Below are positions 1-7,400 of a stretch of 7,691 nt of DNA, one piece after another. A model generated the notes under the pieces. That model was given only the letters and a program-made list of their open reading frames with translations. It had not been told where the DNA came from and did not search any database. The position numbers and the translations under genes were made by a program. The stretch is from contig QHVX01000241.1 of the NCBI GenBank assembly GCA_003222375.1, positions 1-7,691 on the forward strand. Direction: 5' to 3'. Source of the DNA: Acidobacteriota bacterium (GTDB lineage Bacteria; Acidobacteriota; Thermoanaerobaculia; Gp7-AA8). Every line of letters begins with the position of its first letter. The first letter of the stretch is position 1.

Positions 1-2661
1 CTCGCCCTCGGCGGCGTGAAGAATCCGCCGCGTGATGGCGAGGCCGAGTCCTGTTCCGCCGCGTCCGCGCTTGGTCGTGACGAGCGGCTCGAAGATCCGG
101 CCCAGCAGGTCCGGCGGAATGCCTTTGCCGTCGTCTTTCACCTTGATTTCCACCCGCGCTCCAATCTCTTTGGCGGTGATCCAGATGTTCCCGCGCTCAC
201 TGACCGCATCGCGAGCGTTGAGGAGGACGTTGGTCAGAACCTGCTGCAGCTCGTGAAAGTTCCCGCGGACATGGGTTTCCGGTATCCCGTTCACATGAAC
301 CGAGATCTGTTTTGGCTTCAATAGATCTTCGTGGAGCGCAACCGTGGACGTAATCAGCGCCGGTATGCTCACCGTCTCCCGCGTCCTCGGCCGATTCGCG
401 ATCAGGTCGAGCAGATTATTGACCAGGTTCGACGCGCGAAAAGACTGCTGCTCCATTTTCTTCAACAGTCCGTACTTCGGGTCGTTCGGCGCCATTTCCT
501 GCAGCAGGAGCTGGGCGTACGATGAGATGCCGGTCAGCGGCGTGTTGACTTCATGCGCCACGCCGGCGGCCAGAAGGCCGAGCGACGCCAGACGCTCCTT
601 GTCCTGCAGCTCGCGTTTGAGGCGAACGCGTTCGGTGATGTCGCCGATCACGAGCACGCGCGCGCCGTCGGCGACGTCGGCGGCATTGAGCGGACTCGAA
701 GTGACGGTCACTTCCTTTTCGACGCCGTGCCGATTGATGAATTGCGTCTCGAGGGAGCGCGCATTCGATTGCAACAATTCGTTGTAGGGCGGAAAGAGCG
801 ATTCGATCGCCTCGTCGAGACCTTCGCCGCCGACGAGATCCCAGAACGCGCGATTGGCGGTCAGAACTGTTCCGTCGCGCGCAACGACCGCGATGGCGGA
901 TGACGACGACTCGATGATGTTCTCGTTGTACTCCTTGAGAGCGCGGATCTCGTCGAGCTGCCGCCGCAAACGGCCGTACAACCGTGCGTTCTCGATCGCC
1001 AGCGCAAGCGGCGCGGTGAGCGACTCCAGAAGATGAATGTCGTCGCGCGACATCGGCTCCTCGCCGCGCTTTTGGCCTAACAACAGAAGACCCTGCAGCT
1101 CGCCGCGATTCGGCAGCGGCAGAACGTATCGATATCCTCCGCGCAAGAGCTGCCATGGCAGGTCGCTGAGTCCGGGCAGACGCGGCTCAGTGAGGACGAG
1201 CGGGCCTTCTTCCGGCATCGCCCCGAAATCGGCGATGGTCGCGCGGCGCGGTAATCGCTCTTCCTCTTCGTAGATCACGAGCGTCGAGCCTTCGCGCGTG
1301 AAGAGATTCATCTTGTCGATGTCGAGCGCCGCGCTGAGGCGGTCGCGCATCATCGAGATCAGCTCGTGAACGTCGCGGAACGTCGCGAGCTGCTGCGCGA
1401 AGTCGACGATCGCGCGTCGATGCCGATAACTTTCGCGATAGACCAGCATCTCGATGACGGATTCAATCCGCCCCTTGACGGGAATCAACACGCCCGCGAT
1501 CGCCAGGCCCGATGCGAACGCGAGGAAGTTGCGCTCGAGCGCCGATCGCTCCTCGATCACGTGCGACAGCACGAGGTTGACCGTGGAGAACGCCACCATG
1601 CCGAAGATGAAGGTGACCGAGTACGCCAGGATCTCCTTGATCACCACTTCGACGTCCCACAGCTTGTACTTGAGGATCGAGACCGCGAACGCCAGCGGAA
1701 TCAGCGCCAGTGGAAGTATCGAGATCGTCGAATAGATCGGCTTCACCGATCCGACCACCAGCCAGGGGACGATGTAGACCAGCAGGAACGGCAGGAAACC
1801 GAGCGCCATGCCGAGGTAGATCCACTTGATCTGCTTGCGGCCGACGGCGGCAGCGGTGCGATAGGTGTATGCCAGCGCGACGACTGCCAGCGTGAAGTAG
1901 ATCGCGAAGTGCACGATCTCCCACCGCTGAATGACTTCCAGCGAGCGATAGGCGGACGCGATCGCCAGTCGATTGTTGAAGACCAGAACATCGAGGTCCC
2001 ACAGCGCAAGGAGCGCCGGAGGGAAGTAGAGCGACGCGACCAGCCACTTGCTGCGAACGATCGGACGCGGAAATAGCAAGAAGAAGTTGAGCGTCAGCGG
2101 CGGAAGCAGAATCGTCGCGAACTCTTCGACAAGCTGCAGAATCTTGTACGTCAGGTCGATGTCGCCGGCAGGCGTGTACACGTAGACGACAAACGACAGC
2201 AGCGTGATGAAGTAGAACATCGTGCTCTCACGCCGCTCGCCGCGAAACAGCGTGAAGAGGCCGATCGCGAGATACAGGAATCCGATGAAGCTGAGGATCA
2301 AATACGGATAGTCGATCTTCAGCTCCGGAACGCGGTAGGTCAGCTTCAGAGCCTGATGGTTTCGCATGATGACCATCGGCACCGACTGCCCGATGCGGCG
2401 AAGGCTCTTCTGCAGCCCTTCGACCTCGTTGCTCGGCGTGTCGCCGATCACCCAGATCTCGTCGCCCGGCCGCAAGCCGGCCTGCTGCGCGCCGCTGTCG
2501 GCATCAACAGTCTTGACGACGATCACTCCGCTGCGGCGCGTGAAGGTGAAATCAATCCGCTCGAATGACGACCGCTTGCGCTGGAACGACGCGAACGCGC
2601 CGGCGACAAGCGCCACCGTCAGCGCCATGATCACCAGATTCGTCAGGATTGATTTGCGCAT
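1..2661 (-). CDS. Membrane-bound PDZ-GAF-PAS sensor histidine kinase (3' end cut by window edge)
   Basis: Two-component sensor kinase expected to autophosphorylate a histidine and pass the phosphate to a response regulator that is not in the window. Reading from the ATG at 2661 gives 887 open codons to the left edge. Order seen: a hydrophobic segment at residues 6-24; a PDZ-like domain at about 36-110 with the ligand-loop signature AGLRPGDEIW; a multi-pass membrane block with roughly eight to nine hydrophobic segments between 118 and 393; a GAF-like domain at about 415-562; a PAS domain at about 576-680; the HisKA H-box VAHEVNTPL with phospho-acceptor H703; and an ATPase domain with N-box N815 (LLNARDA), G1 box D844-G-K-G, F-box F857EP and G2 box GRGGTGLGLAI at 866-876. 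The C-terminal end of the ATPase domain and anything after it (for example a receiver domain) lie outside. The start was chosen because MRK precedes the first hydrophobic helix; no good Shine-Dalgarno precedes it. A TTG at 2688-2686 is an in-frame alternative. The ligand is unknown. Confidence 0.95.
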   Translation of the reverse strand, partial: MRKSILTNLVIMALTVALVAGAFASFQRKRSSFERIDFTFTRRSGVIVVKTVDADSGAQQAGLRPGDEIWVIGDTPSNEVEGLQKSLRRIGQSVPMVIMRNHQALKLTYRVPELKIDYPYLILSFIGFLYLAIGLFTLFRGERRESTMFYFITLLSFVVYVYTPAGDIDLTYKILQLVEEFATILLPPLTLNFFLLFPRPIVRSKWLVASLYFPPALLALWDLDVLVFNNRLAIASAYRSLEVIQRWEIVHFAIYFTLAVVALAYTYRTAAAVGRKQIKWIYLGMALGFLPFLLVYIVPWLVVGSVKPIYSTISILPLALIPLAFAVSILKYKLWDVEVVIKEILAYSVTFIFGMVAFSTVNLVLSHVIEERSALERNFLAFASGLAIAGVLIPVKGRIESVIEMLVYRESYRHRRAIVDFAQQLATFRDVHELISMMRDRLSAALDIDKMNLFTREGSTLVIYEEEERLPRRATIADFGAMPEEGPLVLTEPRLPGLSDLPWQLLRGGYRYVLPLPNRGELQGLLLLGQKRGEEPMSRDDIHLLESLTAPLALAIENARLYGRLRRQLDEIRALKEYNENIIESSSSAIAVVARDGTVLTANRAFWDLVGGEGLDEAIESLFPPYNELLQSNARSLETQFINRHGVEKEVTVTSSPLNAADVADGARVLVIGDITERVRLKRELQDKERLASLGLLAAGVAHEVNTPLTGISSYAQLLLQEMAPNDPKYGLLKKMEQQSFRASNLVNNLLDLIANRPRTRETVSIPALITSTVALHEDLLKPKQISVHVNGIPETHVRGNFHELQQVLTNVLLNARDAVSERGNIWITAKEIGARVEIKVKDDGKGIPPDLLGRIFEPLVTTKRGRGGTGLGLAITRRILHAAEGE

Positions 2662-2738
2662 GGCCGCGACGCCGGTCGCATTCAACGGAAGTGCCGCGGC
2701 GAAATTCGGCCTAACCTCATGATTCTGAATGCTCCCCG

Positions 2739-2758
2739 TCCGGCGGCACAGCGCCGGA
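2739..2758. repeat. Small GC-rich hairpin in the intergenic gap
   Basis: A perfect 7-bp inverted repeat, TCCGGCG and CGCCGGA, surrounds a 6-nt loop (GCACAG). On the minus-strand transcript it would sit about 78 nt upstream of the kinase start. No U-run follows it in either direction, so it is not a standard terminator. It may be an mRNA leader structure or chance in GC-rich DNA. Confidence 0.35.
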
Positions 2759-2764
2759 AATAAG

Positions 2765-2784
2765 TCCAATTCCAACGGATTGGA
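2765..2784. repeat. Short AT-rich inverted repeat in the intergenic gap
   Basis: TCCAAT and ATTGGA form a 6-bp perfect inverted repeat around an 8-nt spacer, about 30 nt after the stop codon of the DUF2400 gene on the minus strand. It could be a regulator site or a weak RNA hairpin. It is short enough to be chance. Confidence 0.25.
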
Positions 2785-2812
2785 TTACGCCGACGGAAAG
2801 TTGAAGGGCGGT

Positions 2813-3787
2813 TCAAATTACCGGAAAGCGGCAGACGTCGCGCAGCAGGCAGACATCGCAATTCTCCTTGCGGCGGCGGCGGCTGCAGAGGTCGAGAATT
2901 CCAAGACGGCAGATGGCAAAGTCGTAGCGGATCGGATCGGCGGCATCGAACTTCGCGAGCCGGTCGGTGATCGACCGCGCCGCCTTCCAGTCGGGCGTTT
3001 TGCGGTCGTTCAGCCCCAGAAAAGTCGCGATGCGATGCACGTGCGTGTCGAGCGGCACGACGAGCTTCGCCGGATCAACAAAATCCCAGATGCCGAGATC
3101 AGGAGAGGTGCGGCGGACCATCCAGCGAAGGAAGAGATTCATCCGCTTGCAGGCGCTGCCGTCGCGCGGCGAGGTGAGGAGATAGCGCAAAGCTTTGTCA
3201 TCCCGAGCGTAGCGAGGGACCTGGGCGTATGGGGGGGCCGCAACCGCCACCTCTTGCGTACCTCCCGCCCACACAGGTCCCTCGCTACGCTCGGGATGAC
3301 AGCCGGTTAGAAGCTCGTCGACGAAGCGCGCCAGCGACGGACCGATGTCGTCATCGCCGGCGTCGTAACAGCGGCGGAAAAGCTCGCCGAGCGAGCCGTG
3401 CTTGCGAATCGCGGCCGCCAGCCGCGCCAGCAATCCCACCAGCTCCGGCGTCTTGTGAAATCGATGCGCGAAACCCGCGAAGTCGCGCATCGCCCGCGCA
3501 CGTTTGAAGTCCGCAACGTAGGCGAACGGCGACGGCTGCATGCGATCGAGCACGCCGCCGACGTTGGCGACCACGATGTCGGCGCGGCCATACGCGAAGG
3601 CCGCCGCCAGCAGTCCCGCAACTTCCTGATCGCGACGGTCGTCGTATCGCAGGACGAGCTGGAGAGGGTCGGGCGCGATCGTCGAGATGTCGAACGTCGC
3701 AACCAGCGCATCGAGTCGCTCGCGCAGCTTCTCCCCGCCGACCGGTCGTCTCATCGTCGTCGGCAACATTGGAACAATGGTTATCAT
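2813..3787 (-). CDS. TIGR02757/DUF2400 family protein, DNA glycosylase-like, with an in-frame repeat insertion
   Basis: A 324-residue protein of the TIGR02757 (DUF2400) family, whose function is not established. Family-type blocks seen are D40-P41, RRDQE at 51-55 with AAAFAYGR at 61-68, GSACKRMNLFLRWMVR at 210-225, PLDTHVHRIATFLGL at 245-259, and a C-terminal cysteine set C301-x8-C310-x2-C313-x5-C319. The last three resemble the endonuclease III superfamily: K214 and D247 sit where the helix-hairpin-helix lysine and the VDTH aspartate would, and the cysteines resemble its iron-sulfur loop. A role in DNA base repair is therefore an inference. Residues about 163-198 do not belong to the family; they are encoded by the inverted-repeat element at 3196-3301, which explains the greater length. 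The upstream start is used here; ATGs at 3769 and 3754 are in frame, and the one at 3754 (MRRPVGGEKLRERL) fits the family start at least as well. None has a clear ribosome-binding site. Confidence 0.88.
   Translation of the reverse strand: MITIVPMLPTTMRRPVGGEKLRERLDALVATFDISTIAPDPLQLVLRYDDRRDQEVAGLLAAAFAYGRADIVVANVGGVLDRMQPSPFAYVADFKRARAMRDFAGFAHRFHKTPELVGLLARLAAAIRKHGSLGELFRRCYDAGDDDIGPSLARFVDELLTGCHPERSEGPVWAGGTQEVAVAAPPYAQVPRYARDDKALRYLLTSPRDGSACKRMNLFLRWMVRRTSPDLGIWDFVDPAKLVVPLDTHVHRIATFLGLNDRKTPDWKAARSITDRLAKFDAADPIRYDFAICRLGILDLCSRRRRKENCDVCLLRDVCRFPVI
3196..3301. repeat. Interspersed palindromic repeat: perfect 28-bp inverted arms around a 50-nt loop
   Basis: The left arm is 3196-3223 and the right arm 3274-3301; they are exact reverse complements over 28 bp, with mismatches immediately outside and inside. 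The arm core reads CCCGAGCGTAGCGAGGGACC. The 50-nt loop contains a run of seven G (3231-3237) and short internal complementarity (TGGGCG with CGCCCA). The minus strand translates to CHPERSEGP at one end and VPRYARDDK at the other; the plus strand gives VIPSVARDL and SLATLGMT. From general knowledge, these peptide strings recur in unrelated hypothetical proteins of many GC-rich bacteria, which marks a dispersed non-autonomous element. Here it sits inside the DUF2400 reading frame without breaking it. No target duplication is obvious and there is no transposase nearby. Confidence 0.9.
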
Positions 3788-3851
3788 TCTGCGTCTAATT
3801 CAGCGAAAGCAAACCTGATTCGTAACCGGCACAGATCCCCCAGGAGCATGC
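3788..3851. promoter_or_regulatory. Divergent intergenic spacer, likely containing back-to-back promoters
   Basis: A 64-nt spacer separates the divergent DUF2400 gene and the repeat-protein gene, so initiation signals for both should lie here or in the 5' end of the DUF2400 frame. If the DUF2400 start is really at 3754 the spacer grows to 97 nt. Weak -10-like strings exist (TCTAAT at 3794-3799 on the plus strand), but none comes with a convincing -35 at normal spacing. The promoter call rests on gene geometry, not on motifs. Confidence 0.35.
3842..3846 (+). promoter_or_regulatory. Shine-Dalgarno site of the repeat-protein gene
   Basis: AGGAG lies five bases before the ATG at 3852 and supports that start. 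A second, overlapping ATG at 3848-3850 is out of frame and too close to the site to be preferred. Confidence 0.7.
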
Positions 3852-4469
3852 ATGCGCGCACGACATCTTTCTGCAATCACGCTTCTCATGGCACTTCCCC
3901 TGACCGCGTCCGTCACCGGCGTGGTCATCAATACCGACGGCCAGCCGATCAGCGGCGCCAAAGTGTCGATCTTCGCGCCTGAGACGATCGCCGCCCGCCG
4001 CACGCGCCTTTTTTCGAAGACGCCCGAGCGCACCGCCATCGCGACCAGGCCGACCGACTCGAAAGGGTCGTTCTCATTCGATTCGCCGAAGGATCAGCCG
4101 ATCGTCGACCTGCGCGTCGAAGCTAGCGGCTTCGCGCCCGATGGCCTTCGTCTCCTCGCCGATGACGATGCCGGAGCGATCGCGCTGACCACGGCGCCTA
4201 TGCAGCGCGGAACCATCACGAGCACCGGAAAGCCGGTCGCCGGCGCAACCGTCATTTGGTTCGGCAACGCCACCGATTTCCTCGGCGTTACAGATACCGA
4301 AGGACATTACAGCGTACCCGATCCATCCAAGTGGGCGAACCGGCTCATCGGGTCCGTTTCGATCGGCACCGAAGCTCGATGTGGCACTGAACGCCGGCGT
4401 GACCGTCAAGGGCCGCGTCGTGGCGGAGAACGGGCAGACGCCGGTCGCGAAGGCTTCGGTCACCATTGA
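3852..4469 (+). CDS. 5' fragment of a giant secreted carboxypeptidase-regulatory-like repeat protein (frameshifted)
   Basis: The first 171 or so codons encode a Sec-type signal peptide (MRARHLSAITLLMALPLTA) and the first two beta-sandwich units. Unit 1 is VTGVVINTDGQPISGAKV, later TDSKGSFSF; unit 2 is GTITSTGKPVAGATV, later TDTEGHYSV. Both follow the carboxypeptidase-regulatory-like pattern GxVxxxxGxPVxGAxV ... TDxxGxFxV. After about residue 171 the frame gives an arginine-rich, unrelated tail and stops at 4467-4469, while the repeat pattern resumes in the next frame. The good ribosome-binding site and signal peptide make 3852 the true start of the gene. As read here the product is a truncated 205-residue protein; the intended product is joined to the 3' fragment below. 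Confidence 0.85.
   Translation: MRARHLSAITLLMALPLTASVTGVVINTDGQPISGAKVSIFAPETIAARRTRLFSKTPERTAIATRPTDSKGSFSFDSPKDQPIVDLRVEASGFAPDGLRLLADDDAGAIALTTAPMQRGTITSTGKPVAGATVIWFGNATDFLGVTDTEGHYSVPDPSKWANRLIGSVSIGTEARCGTERRRDRQGPRRGGERADAGREGFGHH
4352..4380 (+). other. Apparent +1 frameshift site within the repeat-protein gene
   Basis: Upstream coding is in the frame of 3852 and downstream coding is in the frame of 4381, one base later. Removing one G from the GG at 4365-4366 makes the text read smoothly: VSI then APKLDVALNAGVTVKGRV. The exact base cannot be fixed without a relative. The site is not a recognised slippery heptamer, so an indel (real mutation or sequencing/assembly error) is more likely than programmed frameshifting. 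Confidence 0.75.
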
Positions 4470-7400
4470 CGATTGGCCGCTTGCGGTCACCGCCGACGAC
4501 GGCACATTCACGATCGCACACGCTCCGCGCGACTGGCAGGACGTCGAGACGCGCAGCGGAAATCTCAGCGGCGTTCGGACGCGCACGAACGATGCGGTTC
4601 CCACGATCCGGCTGAAGAAGCTCGCCAAGGTCACCGGCACGGTGCGCGATGCGAAGACCCAAATGCCCCTCTCCAACGCCGAAGTGCGACTCGGCCCAGC
4701 AAATGTGTTCGGACGGATGCGCGGATTCGGCGGCGGGGGCGGCGGACCGATCGCGCCGGGCGCCATCGAGTCGGTGATGACCGACGCCAAGGGCACGTTC
4801 ACGATCGCGGCCGCGCCGGGACAATACAACCTTTCTGCGATTTATCCGGGCACCTTCATCGGCAACGCGACGGTGTCCGCGACTGCAGGACAGACCGTCA
4901 ATAAAGCGCTCTTCGGCAGCGCACGCGCGCGCGTCACCGGAACTGTCGTCGATGAAGACAAACGCGGAATCGCGGGCGCGCGTCTCGTATCGCGCAATGC
5001 CGGACGCGATGGCGGTCCGATGATGTTCGCTCCCGGACGGCCGCAGGACGCAAGTGGATTCAGCGGACCGGATGGCCGTTTCGTCCTCCGCAATGTCCTT
5101 CCGGAAGCGGAGGTGCAGATCGAGGCCGCGAAGAAAGGATTCCCGGCAACGCGCAGCGCTTCGCTGCGACTCAACCCCGGCGAAAAGAAGAGCGGGGTCA
5201 TGATCACGATTCCGCGCGGCGTCGTCTTCACCGGAAAAGTGGTGGACGCGAACGGCCGCGCCGTCTCCGGCGTCGGCATCGCCCCGGTTGAAACGGAAGG
5301 ACGGGGCTTCGCGGGGATGGTCCGCCGCGTGGTGGTAGCGATGCAGCGCGATCGTGAAGAGGACGTCGTTCGAAGCGGCAGCGATGGCACATTCAGCCTT
5401 CGCGTCAAGGAGGGGACTTACGACGTTGTCTTCAAGCGCGAAGGTTTCGCAACCAGGACGATGCGCGCGGTCGCGATCAATGCTGCATCGCGTCCGGTCG
5501 AGGTCCGACTCGATCCCGGCGTCGAGATCACCGGCCGCGTCGTACGCAATGGCGCGGGCGTGGAGGGAGTGAACATCAACGGGATGAGCGAAGACGGGCC
5601 TACCAGCACGGTCACGGCATCCGATGGCTCATTCACGCTCACTGATTTGAGTCCCGGCCAGATGATGCTCAACGCCACGAAGATGGACTCCTTCATCATG
5701 CAGACACGCCCGGTGACCGCGCCGGCGCGCGATGTCGTCATCGAGCTTCCGAATGGCGGCCGAATCGCGGGCCGCGTCGTCGACAAGTCGACTCACAATC
5801 CCGTGACCTCGTTTCAGGCGGGAATCGCAAACGTTCGCAGCGCGGGCGGAATGGTCCTCGCGATGCCGCCGATGCTGAAATCGTTCAGCAGCGATGACGG
5901 CTCGTTCATGCTCGAGAACGTTCCGCCAGGGCAGAAAGAGCTCATCGTCAGTGCGCCCGGCTACACCACGTCGCGCATCCCGAGCGTGAACGTCGAAGAC
6001 GGCAAGACGGTCTCCGACGTCGAAGTCGCGATGGAGACCGGAGTCCGGCTCACCGGCCGCGTCACGGGACCCGATGGCTCGCCGGTGTCCGGCGTCACGG
6101 TTCGTGAGACGAGCGGCTCGACGCCCGGACCGCGGTTCATGCCGGGCATGGACAGCTCTGCGACGACCGATCCGAACGGCGAATTCGCCATCGAGTCGAT
6201 CGATCCGGGCGACAAGACGTTCAATTTTTCGCGGCAGAACTACCTTCCTGTCGACAAGACGATCACGCTTTCCGGCCGCGAAGCGCGGCTCGACGTTCAG
6301 CTTTCGTCCGGACTCACGCTGACCGGAACTGTGCTGACCGAAAGCGGCACGCCGGTCGCCGACGCATCGGTGAGCGCCAACTCCGCAAGTGAAACAGGAT
6401 TCGGACGCGGAGGCCGGACCGACGGCAACGGCAACTTCCAGATCAACGGTCTCGCTCCAGGCCACTACACGATCACGGCAGCGAAGCCGGGGCTCGCCAG
6501 CGGCATGCTGCGCGACTTCGACATCACGGCCGGCGCTCCCGCGCGCGTCGTGATGAAAATGGGCGGCACGATCGTCGGTCAGGTCACGGGCCTGACCGCG
6601 TCGGAGCTCGAGAACGCAACAGTCATGGCAAACAGCCCGAACGGCGGCGCGACCGCGGAAGTCGACAGCAGCGGAAGTTTCCGGATGGAAGGCACGCCGA
6701 CGGGAACGGTCCGCGTTTCCGCGCGCACCGGTCGCGGCATCGGCGGCGGCGGCAAGACATCGGCAGTGCAATCCGTCCAGGTCGACCCCGGGTCGTCGGT
6801 CCAGGTCAACATTCAGTTCAAGACCGACACGGTGATCCGCGGCCGCGTGACGCGCAACGGTCAGCCGCTCGCGAATGTCATGGTCATGTTCACGCCGCGC
6901 AATGCGCAGTCGCAAACGCAGTCCAGCGGCACGGCCGACTCGAACGGCAACTACCAGATCGCCGGACTCGATGACGGCACCTACAACGTCGGCGTGATCG
7001 ACATCGACCGCTCCGGCGCGTACAGCTCGACGTATCAGGTTCAGGGCTCGGGTTCGTACGACATCGATATCAAGACCGCGTCGATTCGCGGCCGCGTCGT
7101 CGATGCCTCCACCGGAGAGGCCCTTGCCAATGCGCAGGTGCAGATCCAGAGCGGCCAGGGATTCCTCAGCTCGCGCGCGGCCCTCACCGATCCGGCCGGA
7201 TCGTTTTTTCTCGACAATGTCGCCCGCGGCTCGTATCAGATCACCGCGCAAAAAGATGGCTACGGTCACGTCGTCCAGCAGGTCGTGGTCGGCGATACGG
7301 CGCCCGACGATCTCGAGCTCAAGCTCGCGCCGAGCAGCGGTGTCACGCTTCGAGTGGTCGACGGCCGCGATAACCGGGCACTCAGCGCGAACGTCCTGCG

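Larger units (their letters stand above)
2662..2812. other. Intergenic gap between DUF2400 gene and kinase gene
   Basis: This gap holds no convincing gene. It is visibly less GC-rich than the flanking genes and contains two small inverted repeats, at 2739-2758 and 2765-2784. Neither is followed by a T-run on either strand, so no intrinsic terminator is evident. Read-through from the DUF2400 gene into the kinase is possible, and so is a kinase promoter here. I found no convincing -10/-35 pair. Confidence 0.5.

Noticed and set aside
551..1156. Minus-strand open frame of 201 codons within the kinase
   Set aside because: It is in a different frame from the kinase, whose PAS, H-box and GAF motifs run through the same bases without a stop. 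The translation is arginine-rich noise.
1366..2076. Plus-strand open frame of 236 codons inside the kinase region
   Set aside because: It is extremely rich in Arg, Asp, Gln and His and antisense to the membrane and GAF region of an unbroken kinase frame.
2682..2720. Possible 12-residue upstream ORF (MRLGRISPRHFR) before the kinase start, followed by an overlapping second ATG
   Set aside because: There is no ribosome-binding site, and ORFs this short are expected by chance; there is no sign of attenuation codons.
3196..3301. The inverted repeat as an intrinsic transcription terminator
   Set aside because: It lies in the middle of a coding sequence, has a 50-nt loop and lacks a T-run after either arm. 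Its translated signature fits a dispersed repeat family instead.
2729..3310. Plus-strand open frame of 193 codons across the DUF2400 gene
   Set aside because: It is antisense to a recognised family protein and its only familiar string (VIPSVARDL, SLATLGMT) comes from the interspersed palindrome.
4352..4380. Programmed ribosomal frameshifting in the repeat-protein gene
   Set aside because: There is no slippery heptamer and no internal Shine-Dalgarno at proper spacing. A single-base indel explains the data more simply.
4920..4933. Alternating CG run (possible Z-DNA or repeat)
   Set aside because: It is only a few dinucleotides long and encodes ordinary Ala-Arg codons in a GC-rich gene.
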